A DNA stretch of 64,000 bases from Eustoma russellianum (GCA_036186865.1 AP025045.1:19413511-19477510), one strand, 5' to 3'; shown: positions 1 to 12,627, counted from the first letter of the stretch. Numbers and translations: made by a program. Notes: a model not told the origin generated them from the letters alone.

Positions 1-1104
1 GCGCCCCAACCATCTATAAAGGCCAAGAGATGATCAACACAAAAGAAGAACAACAAGTGCAAAATTCCTGTTTAGTGTTTGCAAGACTTCACTTCATTTT
101 CCATATTCATCTCTTGTATATACCCAAAGCCTATCATACTTACATGTCATATTCAGTATAGGCTTCATACACATCACCCAAATAAGATTCATTGGTGTAC
201 AAGGTTGATCAAGGTGTGATCAAACCTTCATTTGGTGAGGTGGTGCTGATTGGTGATTCTTTGGTGTTGTTCTTTGTGTAGAACATTGTAAAAGGGTTTG
301 GATTGAAGGAGTTAGTGTATAACTCTATCCACCCTTATTCTAAGGTGACTTTGGTGACTAGTGAAAACCAAGGAAGTGTCCTTGAAGACTGGAGTAGGTC
401 ACGTTGGCCGAACCAGTATAAAATTCTTGGTGTTCTTACTTTCAGCATTTTTACTCTCAGTTTCTGTTTTTGCATCATCTTTATGATCTCGGTAAAATAG
501 CAAATAATTTTCAAAAATCATAAAAATTTTCAGAAACATAGACTTGTGTCTTAGGGTTCATTTCCCACTGATTTTATCAAATTTGGATAAGTATAAGTCA
601 TCCAAATGTTTATAGTTCTGAGACTAGTGCAAATCTGTTTTTCAGATTGGCAGAGGTTGAGAACATCAACTTGGTTGACATACTTCCCAAAGGAATTTTT
701 CAAAACTGTTTTAACTGCGTATACTAAACATCCTAAGGGTCATGTCATAAAAGTTTCAGGTCATTTGGAGTTGTCACCAAATAGGAATAAGTTTTTTCAT
801 TTTAAGGTACAGGTTCTGTCCAAACTGACACAGTCAGATCACGTACCACATTTGAGTGACTTAACCTTTGATTTTTAATCCTGAAATTTGTATGACGCCT
901 TCATAACACCTGAGAGTACATTGTGTCAAAATGTCACTATTTTTGGAGGTCTACAACCCAGTCAACCAAGTGTTTAAAAACGGGTCCTGAAAGCAGTCTC
1001 TGTTTTTCAGAAGTGAGTAATTGGTCCTTAAAATTTTTATAAACCAATTTTTTTCTGCACTCACTATTCAACCCCCCCTTCTAGTGGTGCTATACAGGTC
1101 AACA
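1..1104 (+). repeat. 5' LTR of copia element C1, truncated by the window start
   Basis: This stretch matches 8007-9111, the last 1.1 kb of the C1 3' LTR, with scattered substitutions and 1-nt indels. It ends ...ggtcaaca at 1104, three bases before a primer binding site, as an LTR should. The visible part starts just upstream of a TATA box, so it holds the end of U3, R and U5. Short open frames inside it (for example 303-500 and 606-878) have no recognisable domain and I do not treat them as genes. Confidence 0.93.
15..20 (+). promoter_or_regulatory. TATA box in the C1 5' LTR
   Basis: TATAAA stands in the context catctataaaggcc. The same site recurs in the 3' LTR at 8021-8027. It lies about 1.1 kb before the LTR end, so most of the LTR would be U3. 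Transcription would start some 30 bp downstream (inference). Confidence 0.6.
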
Positions 1105-1106
1105 AT

Positions 1107-1118
1107 TGGTACCAGAGC
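1107..1118 (+). other. Primer binding site of C1
   Basis: The sequence tggtaccagagc sits just after the 5' LTR. It differs by one base from tggtatcagagc, which pairs with the 3' end of initiator tRNA-Met and is the usual minus-strand primer site of plant copia elements. C2 and C3 keep the unmutated form. Confidence 0.88.
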
Positions 1119-1195
1119 AAGGTACACTCACAACAAGAAGATATAACAATCTTTGTGAGAGGACATCAACTAGTCACAAAACCGAGCAAGAAGGT

Positions 1196-3135
1196 ATGTC
1201 TAGCCAAAGGCCTCCACTCTTTGATGGTGAGTATTTTAATCATTGGAAACTTCGTATGAAATTGTTTCTTATGGCTATTGATATTGATTTGTGGTCTATA
1301 ATAGAAGATGGTCCTTTTGTTCCATCTAAGATAACCGCGGTTGATGGTGTTGATATAGAAGTTACAAAGTCTAAACTAGAGTATACAAGTGATGATAAGA
1401 AGAAGCTAAGTATGAATGCTAAAGCTATGCAACTTCTTCTAAATGGTTTTGAGCAAAAGTGAATCTAGTTATGTATCTAATTGTTCTAATGCACCAAGAT
1501 ATGTGGAAGAGTTTAGAAATGAAGCATGAAGGAACAAGTCAAGTAAAAGAGTCCAAAATCAATATGCTTATGTCTACTCTTGAATCCTTCAAATTGTTTG
1601 CCAAATGAATCCATTGTTGATATGGATTTGAGATTAACTACATTTACAATTCTCTTGAGTCTCTTGGCAAGCTTTCACTTCACAGGAAAAGGTACAAAAG
1701 GTATTGAGAAGCCTTCCATCCGAATGGGATCCGAAAGTTACCGCAATAGAAGAAAGCAAAGAAACCAAGTCAATAAAATGGAGGAATTGATTGGATCATT
1801 GAAGGTATATGAAAACAAACTTACTATGAGGAAATCCGAATCAACTTCCAAACAAAGTAAGACAATAGCTTTCAATTCAAATGAATACGTCTCTACTTCT
1901 TCTAATTGCGTAAATGATAGTGACACGGATTCAGATGATGAAAATCTATTCTATTGGCTAAAGGATTAAGAAATTTATGAAGAAGTCATTTAGAAACAAA
2001 CATAAATCCACTTCATCTAAGTCAAACAGAAATAAGAACAATGATAAAGACATGAAATGTTATGACTGTGGAAAATCTGGACATATTTCCTATAACTGTC
2101 CAAACAAGGACAAAACAATGAACAAAAACCATGACAAGGAACGGACACATACTAGACTCGTCTCAGAACCGAAACAAAGGAATACAAGAAGGGCCTTCAA
2201 AGCTTCTACATGGAGTGATTCATCTGACTCAGAAAATGAAGAAGCTAAGGATGAAACGGCTCAGTTTGCTTTGCATCAAAGGCGTCAAATGAGGTAAATT
2301 CCGATTCTGATTCTGATAATGAAGCTTCATATGATGATTTGTTTAGTGAATATCTTGAATTGCATAAATTTTCAAAAGCTCTTGCTAAAGAAAAGAAACG
2401 CTTAGTTGAAGACAAGAAATTGTTAGAATCCTCTAACACAAATCTTGTGTCTCAATTAAACGATTCAAAAGAAGAGTCGTCAAGTATAATTAGTACATTG
2501 AGGTCTGAAATTATTTCTTTAACATCCGAAAATGTTGAAATGAAATCCGAGATCGTAGACTTGAGATCAAGAAACATAGAATTAGAGAATACTGTAAAGA
2601 AATTTGATAAAGGAACTTGCATGCTAGATCATCTTATCTCTTCTCAAAAGCATGACAATGACAAAACCGGATTAGGGTATAGTAAAGATACTCATGTACA
2701 AAGTAAATCTACAAACTTTTTGCATCATCACTCAAACAACATGTCTTCAAAACAATTGAGAAGCCTAAGAAGGTAACAATACAAACTAGCAAGACATTAA
2801 TGGCATCTCATCGCACTACCTATAGTTCATCACATGAAAAATACAAGCATGTTCCATATAGATATCAAAGGAAGTCATCAAAGCATATGCAACATTCATA
2901 TCGTACAAACGCATCTAGATCACACACATTGCCAACAAACCGAAACACTTATCACAAATCAACTCACATTGGCACATTCGGCCACTATAGGCAAAATAGA
3001 GATGAAAACAACATGTACTATATCTTATCATCTTTTGGAAGACCAAGAAAGGTTACCCAAGTTTGGATACCAAAGGTATTCTTACAAAGGTCTAAATTAC
3101 TAACCCGAAATGACCCAAAATTAAAGGGTACCTAA
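1196..3135 (+). pseudogene. gag: C1 gag (copia capsid/nucleocapsid), frameshifted
   Basis: The start is the ATG opening MSSQRPPLFDG, which aligns with the MSTQRPPLFDG starts of C2 and C3. The capsid-like part (WKLRMKLFLMAIDIDLW) is open to 1462, then the frame shifts. Capsid remnants continue in 1580-1969. A CCHC zinc knuckle (CYDCGKSGHISYNC) lies near 2058-2099 for RNA binding. A Ser/Asp-rich linker and a long Leu/Glu/Lys coiled coil follow (2339-2776), then a His/Tyr/Arg-rich tail ending in a WIPK motif (2800-3135). At least three frameshifts make it non-functional. The gag product would form cytoplasmic virus-like particles in this family. Confidence 0.85.
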
Positions 3136-3164
3136 GTTAGTGTTATGTTTTGTAGGTAGCAAAA

Positions 3165-6100
3165 GATATAGGAAATAAGTGGTTTCTTGATAGTGGGTGT
3201 TCAAGACATATGACGGGTGATCCAACTCTATTTCCAAATTAAAGAAAGTTGAAAAAGGAGGATCCGTAACCTTTGGAGATAACAATGAAGGTCGAATCAT
3301 TGGAAAAGGAACAATCGGAAATCCAAGTACTCTTCAAATCTCCAACGTGTTCCTAGTAAGTAATCTATCATACAACTTACTTAGCATTTCACATTTCTTG
3401 AAATGTGTTTCTCTCATCCATATTGCAATATGTTAATAAAAATGGAGAAACCATACTAAAAGGAAAAAGAGAAGGAAATATTTTTACACTATCCATAGAT
3501 GATATGCTAGATGCTAGAGTAAAATGTTTTATGACAATGAACCAAATGTAAACTTATGGCATAGACGGTTAGGACATATTGGCATATCAACTCTTGAAAA
3601 ACTTCAACGAAAGAATCTAGTACGAGGACTGCCTAAACTTGATACGGATAACTTTAAGTTATGTGAATCTTGTATTAGAGGCAAACAAACACGTGAATCA
3701 CTTAAGTCTAAGAATGAGATCAGCACATTTACTATCTTAGAACTATTACACATTGATTTGTTTGGTCCCTAGTCGTACTAAAAGCCTTGGAGGGAGACAC
3801 TATGCCTGTGTCATAGTTGATGATTTTTCTCGCTATACATGGACTTTATTTCTTGCAAATAAAGATGATAGTGCTATTGAGATTGCCAAATTAATAAAAC
3901 AACTTGAAAATGAATATGGCATAAATGTGAAGAAAATTAGAAGCGATAGAGGAGGTGAATTTAAAAATAAAGATATGATTGCATTTTGTGAAGAAAAGGG
4001 TATTAAATATGAATTTTCACCACCTAGAACACCTCAATTAAACGGCGTAGTAGAAAGAAAGAATAGGACACTACAAGAAATTGCAAGAACAATGTTATGT
4101 GAAAATAAACTACCTAAATTCTTGTGGGCAGAAGCTGTAAATTGTGCATGCTACATAGTCAACCGTTTATCAATTAGAAAGAAAATAAACAAAACCCCTT
4201 ATGAGATTTTAAATAATCGAATGCCTAAGATTGACTATTTTCGTGTGTTTGGATGTAAATGCTTGTACTTAACACAAAAGACAATCTAGATAAATTTCAG
4301 TCTAAATCCATTGAATGCATCTTTGTTGGATATTCTATAAATTCTAAGGCATATAGATGTTATGATCCTATCACTAGGCAAATCTTAGAATCTATTCATG
4401 TGAAATTCAATGAATTCGGTGAACATGAAACAACTAAAGATTTGATGGTGATTTTGAACTCGAATCTGTGATTGATGATATAGAAGAAAATATAGTACAT
4501 GATGATCACAACATACTAGAAACGCATGATCACTTAGAAATGCATGAGAACTTAGAAAATAATCAAACAAGATTTCATAAGAATCATCCACATGAACTTA
4601 TCATAGGTGATATATCACAAGGTGTACGACCACGTACAAGAATAAATCAAGATGAAATAAATCAATTCCATGCTATGATTTCGGAAATAGAACCCAAGAA
4701 TGTGTTTGATGCTTTAAATGATTCTTCTTGGATTGATGCTATGCATGATGAACTTAATCAATTTACAAGAAATGATGTTTGGGATTTAGTACCTCAACCA
4801 CAAGATAAAACAATAATAGGTACAAAATGGGTGTTTAGAAACAAAATGAATGAAGATGGTAAAGTGGTTAGAAACAAAGCTAGGCTTGTAGCTCAAGGAT
4901 ATAATCAAGAAGAAGGCATAGACTATCATGAAACATTTGCACCTGTAGCACGATTAGAAGCTATACGATTACTACTTGCTATTGCTTGCATAAAGAATTT
5001 TAAACTTTACCAAATGGACGTAAAAAGTGCATTCTTAAATGGTTTTATACAAGAAGAAGTCTATGTAAAACAACCACCTGGCTTTGAGGATATGATATAC
5101 CCTAATCATGTATACAAGTTAAAGAAAGCGTTATATGGCTTAAAACAAGCTCCTAGAGCTTGGTACGATCGTTTTGCCACTTTTCTCTTAGAAAATGGAT
5201 TTAAAAGAGGAACCATCGACAGTACACTATTCTTAAAACATGAAAAATCAGATTTACTTATTCTTCAAATTTATGTTGATGATATCATCTTTGGATCTAC
5301 TTGTGATAAATTAGTTGAAGAATTTGAAAATTGTATGAAATCCAAATTTGAAAATGTCAATGGTAGGCGAACTAAATTATTTCCTTGGCTTGCAAATTAA
5401 ACAAACTAATAAAGGAATACACATAAGTCAAGCAAAATATGTGAATGACATGATTAAAAAGTTTAGCTTTGAGAATTTAAAGCCATCTACAACCCCCATG
5501 AGTATAGCAACTAAGCTTGATAAAGATGAAACTGGAAAAGATTTTGACAACGGATTATATAGATCTATGATTGGCTCTTTGCTTTATCTTACTGCAAGTA
5601 GACCTGATATCATGTTGGTGTGTGTATGTGTGCTCGTTTTCAAAGTAACCCGAAAGTCTCACATTATAATGCTGTAAAACGAATATTTCGGTACATTAAG
5701 CACACTCCCACATTAGGTATTTGGTATGATAAAAACTCTAAATTCAATCTACATGCTTATACTGATGCTGATTATGGAGGGTGTAAGATAGATAGAAAAA
5801 GTACAAGTGGTACATGTCAATTTATTGGAAACTCACTAATATCATGGTGTTCAAAGAAACAAGCTAGTGTAGCATTATCCACTACAGAGGCAGAATACAT
5901 GGCGTTAAGTCTTTGTTGTACACAGTTATTATGGCTAAAACAACAAATTTTAGACTTTGGAATAACTGTAAATAAAATTCCCATATATTGTGACAGTACA
6001 AGTGCTATCAACTTATCTAAGAACCCTGTTTTACACTCTAAGGCAAAACACATAGATGTAAGATATCATTTTCTTCGTGATCATGTAGGTAATGGTAATA

Positions 6101-6222
6101 TTATAATAGATCACGTTCGTACTGAAGAACAAATAGCTGATATCTTTACAAAAGCCCTTAATCAAGACACATATGAAAATTTACGATCTAAATTAGGCAT
6201 GATTTCCATTGATATGCTATAA
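3165..6222 (+). pseudogene. pol: C1 pol: protease, integrase, RT, RNase H (copia order), broken
   Basis: The order is copia-like. The aspartic protease motif WFLDSGCSRHMTG has its DSG at 3189-3197. The integrase HHCC finger (LWHRRLGHIG then CESC) lies in 3524-3772. The integrase core, 3753-4289, shows VDDFSR, SDRGGEF and VVERKNR with the D, D, E residues. RT runs through 4468-5400 with YVDD at 5272-5283, and RNase H through 5620-6222 with DADYGG, TTEAEY and CDSTSAI. Frame changes fall near 3240, 3760, 4265, 4468, 5350 and 5625, so no polyprotein can be made. It is more decayed than C3. The Gln/His-rich segment near 4468-4600 is the integrase-RT linker. Confidence 0.9.
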
Positions 6223-6271
6223 ATTATCGTTTTGCTCCAAATGTATCTTTTGATGTGATTTACAAAATCAA

Positions 6272-6481
6272 GGGGGAGAAAAAGCATGATTTTAAAGGTC
6301 AAAGAGAGAGTGAGAAATTGCTAATTCAAATGTATGATATAAATATAAAGGGAGAGATTGATTTATGATTGCTTGCATGATTTCAGGGAGAGAAAAAGCA
6401 TGATTTTAAGGTCAAAGAGAGAGTGAGAAATTGCTAATTCAAATGTATGATATAAATATAAAGGGAGAGATTGATTTAAGG
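6272..6481 (+). repeat. Tandem duplication of about 114 bp after C1 pol
   Basis: Two copies start at 6272 and 6386. Each opens with gggagaaaaagcatgat and runs through the same AT-rich text with a gggagagattgattta end. The duplication also copies a purine-rich gggggaga tract. It lies in the untranslated region between pol and the 3' LTR. Confidence 0.85.
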
Positions 6482-6584
6482 GGGAGTATTTACATTTTGA
6501 AAAACATGTTATGAATGCATAATTGTAGGGGGAGTGATTATGCCACATCTAAATCATGAATAAAGGTTATTTTGCAAATCATCA

Positions 6585-6596
6585 AAAGGGGGAGAT
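6585..6596 (+). promoter_or_regulatory. Polypurine tract of C1
   Basis: The sequence aaaagggggagat directly precedes the TGTTGAG start of the 3' LTR, the usual position of the plus-strand primer. Similar gggggag tracts occur upstream near 6271, 6480 and 6528. Confidence 0.85.
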
Positions 6597-6775
6597 TGTT
6601 GAGAAATCATGGTTTGAATGATTTACAAGTGCATGATTTATGTGATACATGATTACATGATCTAAATGTTATGAGATTTCAAAATGCATATGCCTATATC
6701 TATCACTGTTGTACTAACAAGCCATGAAGCGTTAAGGCTTAAATCATATGGCAAACATTGTTGTATTCATTCTCA

Positions 6776-6990
6776 GGTGATATACACGGCATACATACAA
6801 CTCTTGGATATGCTATATATATATTTCTTGGATATCTCGACATATATCTTATGGACACACGTCATATATATCTCTTGGATATACACTCTAAACATATATC
6901 TTATGGATACTCATGGCATATATATTTCTTGGAGTCTCACGGCATATACATATATCTCATGGATATACATACGACATATATTCTATCTCA
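6776..6990 (+). repeat. Degenerate 30-45 bp repeats in the U3 of C1
   Basis: Variants of the motif catatatctcttggata recur about six times, separated by short variable stretches. They lie near the 5' end of the LTR, upstream of the TATA box. This makes accidental open frames in two phases. No coding role is supported. Confidence 0.7.
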
Positions 6991-8020
6991 GACGACAAGC
7001 TACATTATTCGATCTCGACATTTCGTCAACATGTCATCAACATATGTCAACGACAAGAGAGTCATATATACATCATATACACATCCATGATACTCTCAAG
7101 TCATATACTTCATGTCATCAAACTTCCAAAATTACATCGACATGACAAAAGTGCAAAAACCGAAATGTATCATATCATATGACTACCGAGCCATCTCCGA
7201 CACATCATATACTTATCATACAAAGATGGCCAGCCAATATACATTTCCAACACTCAAAAATTTCGTGCACTACATGGAGAGATCAATACCAAAGTCACAA
7301 AACAAATACATATATCAATTCTCCATCATCTTCCTTATTTCTCTGAAAATCAAACTCAAAATTGATATACCTCTTGGCTGAACATCTTATACACATTGGA
7401 GCTGAGATTATACATATTTATATGTATATTGCATGTTACATTACACATTTTATATGTTGAAGAGGTTTGAGACAAAACGGAGAAAAACCGAGCAATCAAC
7501 GGAAGTTGAAATTTGAAGTTACTACATCATCGTACATGGAACATTTATTTGCTACATGATACCACATGTATTTATTCATGTATTATACATGAATTACACA
7601 GCCAAAGACATCTTGAAAGGTTCTAGAAGGCAAGGTAAAATGGTAAGCGAAATTTACCATGTTCATGAAGAATTCTACATTGTTACCATGCAAAATTCAG
7701 ATTTGAATTCAGCACATTGGCTGACCAGATGGGGCAGCTGGGACAGCATGTTGGGAGCCTTGGAGGAGTTCATAATATAATATAATTGATGAAGAAAGAC
7801 CAAGCAATGATGGAAGACAAAGATCCAATAATTTAGGAGTCAAAGACAAGACCAAACAAAGCTGAAAATTCTGTTTTTGAATCTGAAATTTCAGATTGGT
7901 GGCTGAAGTTTTGGGGGGAATTAATGACCTAAAGCATTCAAATTTATTCAAAGGCATTACAAGACAATTCAAATCAGATTTGGGAGGCTCCTCTCAACCC
8001 TCTTAGGCGCCCCAACCATC

Positions 8021-8027
8021 TATAAAA
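8021..8027 (+). promoter_or_regulatory. TATA box in the C1 3' LTR
   Basis: The context catctataaaaggcc is a strong plant TATA match and corresponds to 15-20 in the 5' LTR. If active, it would fire out of C1 into C2 sequence at 9112. Confidence 0.6.
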
Positions 8028-9111
8028 GGCCAAGAGATGATCAACACAAAAGAAGAACAACAAGTGCAAAATTCTGTTTAGTGTTTGCAAGACTTCACTT
8101 CATTTTCCATATTCATCTCTTGTATATACCCAAAGCCTATCATACTTACATGTCATATTCAGTATAGGCTTCATACACATCACCCAAATAAGATTCATTG
8201 GTGTACAAGGTTGATCAAGGTGTGATCAAACCTTCATTTGGTGAGGTGGTGCTGATTGGTGATTCTTTGGTGTTGTTCTTTGTGTAGAACATTGTAAAAG
8301 GGTTTGGATTGAAGGAGTTGGTGTATAACTCTATCCACCCTTATTCTAAGGTGACTTTGGTGACTAGTGAAAACCAAGGAAGGTATCCTTGAAGACTGGA
8401 GTAGGTCACGTTGGCCGAACCAGTATAAAATTCTTGGTGTTCTTACTTTCAGCATTTTTACTCTGAGTTTCTGTTTTTGTATCATCTTTATGATCTCGGT
8501 AAAAATAGCAAATAATTTTCAAAAATCATAAAAATTTTCAGAAACATAGCCTTGTGTCTTAGGGTTCATTTCCCACTGATGTTATCAAATTTGGATAAGT
8601 ATAAGTCATCCAAACGTTCATAGTTCTGAGACTAGTACAAATCTGTTTTTCAGATTGGCAGAGGTTGAGAACATAAACTTGGTGGACATACTTCCCAAAG
8701 GAATTTTTCAAAACTGTTTTAACTGCGTATACTAAACATCCTAAGGGTCATGTCATAAAAGTTTCAGGTCATTTGGAGTTGTCACCAAATAGGAATAAGT
8801 TTTTCATTTTAAGGTACAGGTTCTGTCCAAACTGACACAGTCAGATCACGTACCACATTTGAGTGACTTAACCTTTGAGTTTTAATCTGAAATTTGTATG
8901 ACACCTTCATAACACCTGAGAGTACATTGTGTCAAAATTTCACTATTTTTGGAGGTCTACAACCCAGTCAACCAAGTGTTTAAAAATGGGTCCTGAAAGC
9001 AGTCTCTGTTTTCAGAAGTGAGTAATTGGTCCTTAAAATTTTTATAAACCAACTTTTTTTCCGCACTCACTATTCAACCCCCCCTTCTAGTGGTGCTATA
9101 CAGGTCCAACA

Positions 9112-9892
9112 TTTTCAAGTTGCTTAATAAGGCTTTCGATTGTTAATGGAGCATCGTCTTGTGTGTTAAGAACAATGTCCATGTGTAGCGTGAGTAATCA
9201 TCTACTATGACACACACATAGTAGTGTCCACCTAGACTTCTTGTCCTACTTGGACCAAATAAGTCTAAGTGAAGCGATTCTAGTACATGACTAGTACTCA
9301 CTTCATGTTTCGGTTTTAATGTTTCTTTAATGTGTTTTCCTTTAATACATGTTTCACACATTTGAAAATTATCTAATTCTAACTTAGGCATACCTCTAAT
9401 TAAATTCTTTTTAGATAATTTCCTAATGGTTGAAATTCCTATATGGCCTAATCTTCTATGCCATAAATTCACATCTAAGTCATGTGATATTAGACACTTA
9501 ACCTTAGCATCTAACATATTATCTAAGGTAAGAGTATAAATATTACCATCTCTATTTCCTTTTAAAAACGTTTCTCCTTTTTCATTTATTATATCACAAG
9601 AATTGGGAAGAAAAGAGACATTATAACCACAATCTATAAGTTGAGAAATACTAAGTAAAATGTAAGAGAGATTTCTTACTAACAACACATTTCGTATTTG
9701 AAATGTGTTAGGGTCCCTGATTGTTCCTTTTCCAACAACTTTTCCTTTGTTGTTGTCACGGAATGTCACCTTTCCACCATCAATATGTTCAAGTTCTGTG
9801 AATAGTTTGGGGTTCCCCGTCATATGCCTCGAACACCCACTATCTAAAAACCATTTGGTTTCAGATTCTTTGACTTTGCCTCCTTCTTGCAT
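9112..9892 (-). pseudogene. pol: C2 pol, N-terminal part (protease and start of integrase), cut by C1
   Basis: Read on the minus strand, the protease motif KWFLDSGCSRHMTG is followed by the HHCC finger (LWHRRLGHIG, CETC) and the start of the integrase core (VDDYSRYTWTLF). The coding sequence then runs straight into the C1 3' LTR at 9111. The rest of pol must lie left of the window beyond C1. It is closely similar to C3 pol near 40000-40760. A 1-nt change near 9850 shifts the frame relative to the upstream spacer. Confidence 0.9.
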
Positions 9893-9936
9893 TCCTTGCG
9901 TTTTTCCTACAATGGAGACAAAGTTTTAGGTACTCT

Positions 9937-10205
9937 TTATTTGAGTCCTTGAATGTTAGGGGCACTATTCTTGTTTAAATATCTCTTAGGTATCCAAACT
10001 TGAATATACCTTCTAGGCACATTTTTAGCATTGTTATAATTTGAAAAATAAGAAGAATTTGCATATACATGATCATTCCACATAAGTGAAGATGCATTGT
10101 TATACATGTTGCGCCATGGTTGATAATTATTATATGATGGCCGATTTTTATAATAGGTATAAGGCATGCGATTTTGTTTCTTGAATGGCGCTATAAAAGT
10201 GTGTT
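9937..10205 (-). pseudogene. gag: C2 gag C-terminal tail
   Basis: A Tyr/Asn-rich tail ends in YIQVWIPKRYLNK and a TAA, as in C3 gag. Toward higher coordinates the homology stops near 10205, where the C3 copy continues but an unrelated block starts here. Together with 10779-12627 this was one gag. Confidence 0.85.
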
Positions 10206-10768
10206 CAAAGCAGGGAAGCGTGCAAGAGAAGAGCTATGGCTAGTCTCCAGGTTCTATTAGAAGTAAGGAAGTGCGAGATCAAAAAGATATAGAATAGAGA
10301 AGTCCCCGCGTTGTACTGTAGAAGTCAACCCACCAGCAAGGAGTAGTCGGTAAAAATTAAGGAAGGTTGAGGAGCTCTCTTCCCAATGGCTTGACCGGGT
10401 CTCTGTGTTCTGCCAACAGGACCTTTGTTCGTTAGCTGCACCGGGCGAAACTGCTTATACCACTCACTAGCCATTAGAGGCTCATTTCGTTCCATCCTTT
10501 GGTTCTATCTTTGAGTGATGTAAACTTCAGGGTGCTTCTCTCTTCTACTAATACCTATCCCGCAGTGAACGATGGGTTAAGGGGAGCGTTTAACCGGATC
10601 TACTGAATCAACATCAAGAGTAGTAGGCTTAAGAAAAGAGACTGAATCAACATCAAGATACGTAGGTTTAAGAACTACTGAAGAAAAGATACGTAGATAG
10701 TTTTAGCCTATTCTACTTTATCAACATAAATCGAAGTAGAGTGAGCTAGATGAGAAAGGAGCAAGTGG
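10206..10768. other. Foreign block of about 560 bp inside C2 gag, not retrotransposon sequence
   Basis: The intact C3 copy runs directly across this point near 41090-41125. Here an unrelated stretch intervenes, visibly richer in G+C than its surroundings, with no long open frame. It contains a short near-repeat of actgaatcaacatcaaga at about 10600 and 10640. Its texture resembles plant mitochondrial intergenic DNA (inference, not searched). About 26 bp of gag are missing at the site. Since it abuts an assembly gap, it may be an organelle insertion or a misassembly. Confidence 0.6.
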
Positions 10769-10778
10769 NNNNNNNNNN
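10769..10778. other. Assembly gap of 10 Ns
   Basis: Ten Ns lie between the foreign block and resumed C2 gag. A round 10-N run normally marks a join of unknown size, so spacing and continuity across this point are not reliable. Confidence 0.97.
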
Positions 10779-12627
10779 GAGTATTGCCGATACTTAGGTT
10801 CATAATAAGTTGGATGCATTTTATTCTTTCTAGTTGTATTCGTATATACATAGGCATACTTTCTATGTTGTCTAGATGCAAAGTTTGGCCTAGATGTATT
10901 TTTATGCGTGTGTGCTTTTATGGGTGTATGTTGCATTTTTGCCTTGATATAAGTAGAAGAAGGTGTAGAAGAAGATGTAGCAGGCAAAGTTGATTTTATT
11001 ATATTATATGTCAACTTAGTACTAGATGAAACAAACTTAGCCTTTTTATTCACTTTTTCATTTTCTTCTTTATAGCCTAAGCCGGTTTTATCATTACCAT
11101 ACTTTTGTGATGAGATGAGTGTGTCTAACATGTTTGTACCGGATTTAAATTGTTCTAACATTTTTTCTAAGTTAAGTTTAGACGACTCAAGTTGTATTAT
11201 TTCATGTTCACAACTTTCTAACTTAGACTTTAACATATTATTTTCCATTTTTATCTTTTGTTCATCATTACTATATGATTCTTCTAAAGAATCAAGAGTA
11301 TTAGTAGACTCTTGTTTAAGAGATTCTAGTTGATCAGAAAATTCCAAGTTGGACGTCTTCAACTTGTCATTTTCTTCAACTAGTTTCTTCTTTTCTTTAG
11401 AGAGCCTCTTACAGTGAGCATTCATTCTTAAGAATTCTTCATACATTTCATCAAATGTCATGTCACTATCAGAATCACTATCAGAAGAAGAACATACCTC
11501 GTTGGATACGAAGCAGACTTGAGCTTCCTCAGTTTCAGATTCTGAGTCGGATGAGTCGCTCCATGTGCTCACCTTCATTGCTCGTTTCCCTTTCCTTGCC
11601 TTAGACTCCTTTGTCTTTGTCGTTTGTGCCTCCTTGTCCTTGGCTTGTTTATTATTATTGTTATTATTATTATTTTTCTTCGTGGGACAATCGTATGAAA
11701 TATGTCCTTTTTGACCGCATTCATAACACTTTAACTCTTTGTTATACCATTTATTTGTGTTATTTTTCCTAGGTTGAGAAGAAGAAGAAGAAGAACATTG
11801 TCTATTCCTATTAGGACGCTTGAAAAACTTCCTAAGTTTTCTTGCTATTAATATCAAGTCATCATCTAATTCAGTATCATTATTACTGTCATCATAATTT
11901 GTATGTGTTTCAGTTGTTTTGAAGGCTATTGACTTACTTGATGATTTAGATGACTCGGACTTCCGTTGGTTTAACTTTACCTCATAGACTTTAAGAGACC
12001 CAATCAATTCATCCATCTTGGTGATTGACTTTGTCTCTTCGATTGCAGTCACCTTTGGATCTCATTCAGCAGGAAGGCTTCGTAGCACCTTTTGAACCTT
12101 TTCATTGTTCGAAAATGACTTCCCTAAAGCATCAAGGGCATTGAAAATATTAGTAATCCTCAAATCCATAGATGTTATGGATTCGTTCGGTAACATTTTG
12201 AAAGTCTCTAATTCAGTCATAGCATGTTTATTTTTGACTCGTTAACACCACTAGTACCTTCATGCTTTAATACAAGTGATTTCCACATGTCGTGTGTGCT
12301 TGTGCAATTTGACACATATCCTGCTTCAGAAGTTGTAAGTCCATTTAAAAGCAATTGCACAGCTTTAGCATTCATGGACATTTTCTTTTTATCTTCCGAT
12401 GACCATTCACTTTTATACTTTTCAACCTCTTGCGTGACTCCACTAACTTGTACAACTTTCATTGGAATGTACGGCCCATCTTCAACTATAGACCATAAAT
12501 CGATGTCTATAGCCATTAAGAATAGCCTCATTCTTAGTTTCCAATGAACAAAATTATTGCCATCAAAAAGAGGAGGGCGTTGTGTAGACATACCTTCCAA
12601 CTCACCTTTGTGGGAAACAATAGCCAT
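10779..12627 (-). pseudogene. gag: C2 gag, N-terminal and central parts
   Basis: The likely start is the ATG at 12627 (MAIVSHKGELEG), with a second in-frame ATG at 12591 (MSTQRPPLFDG). The capsid-like core carries WKLRMRLFLMAIDIDLW. A 1-nt deletion near 12220 and a TGA near 12062 break the frame. Downstream come an Asp-rich stretch, a poly-Ser run, a CCHC knuckle (CYECGQKGHISYDC, near 11688-11730), a poly-Asn run, an acidic Ser/Asp patch and a coiled coil with SGTNMLDTLIS-type sequence. The frame is open to the N gap. Confidence 0.88.

Larger units (their letters stand above)
6597..9111 (+). repeat. 3' LTR of C1, complete (2515 bp)
   Basis: It opens TGTTGAGAAATC directly after the polypurine tract and closes ...ggtccaaca, so it has the TG...CA ends of an LTR. 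Its last 1.1 kb matches 1-1104. Directly after 9111 comes minus-strand copia integrase sequence (C2), so C1 inserted inside C2. The duplicated target cannot be checked because the left end of C1 is outside the window. Short open frames at 6684-7381 and 7556-7780 have no domain I recognise. Confidence 0.92.

Noticed and set aside
303..878. Open frames of 65 and 90 codons near the start
   Set aside because: They lie inside the C1 LTR, are not kept in the matching part of the 3' LTR because of small indels, and have no domain.
6684..7381. Overlapping open frames up to 153 codons, Tyr/Ile/His-rich
   Set aside because: They come from a degenerate catatat/cttggata repeat in the LTR; the apparent repeats in the protein follow from the DNA repeat.
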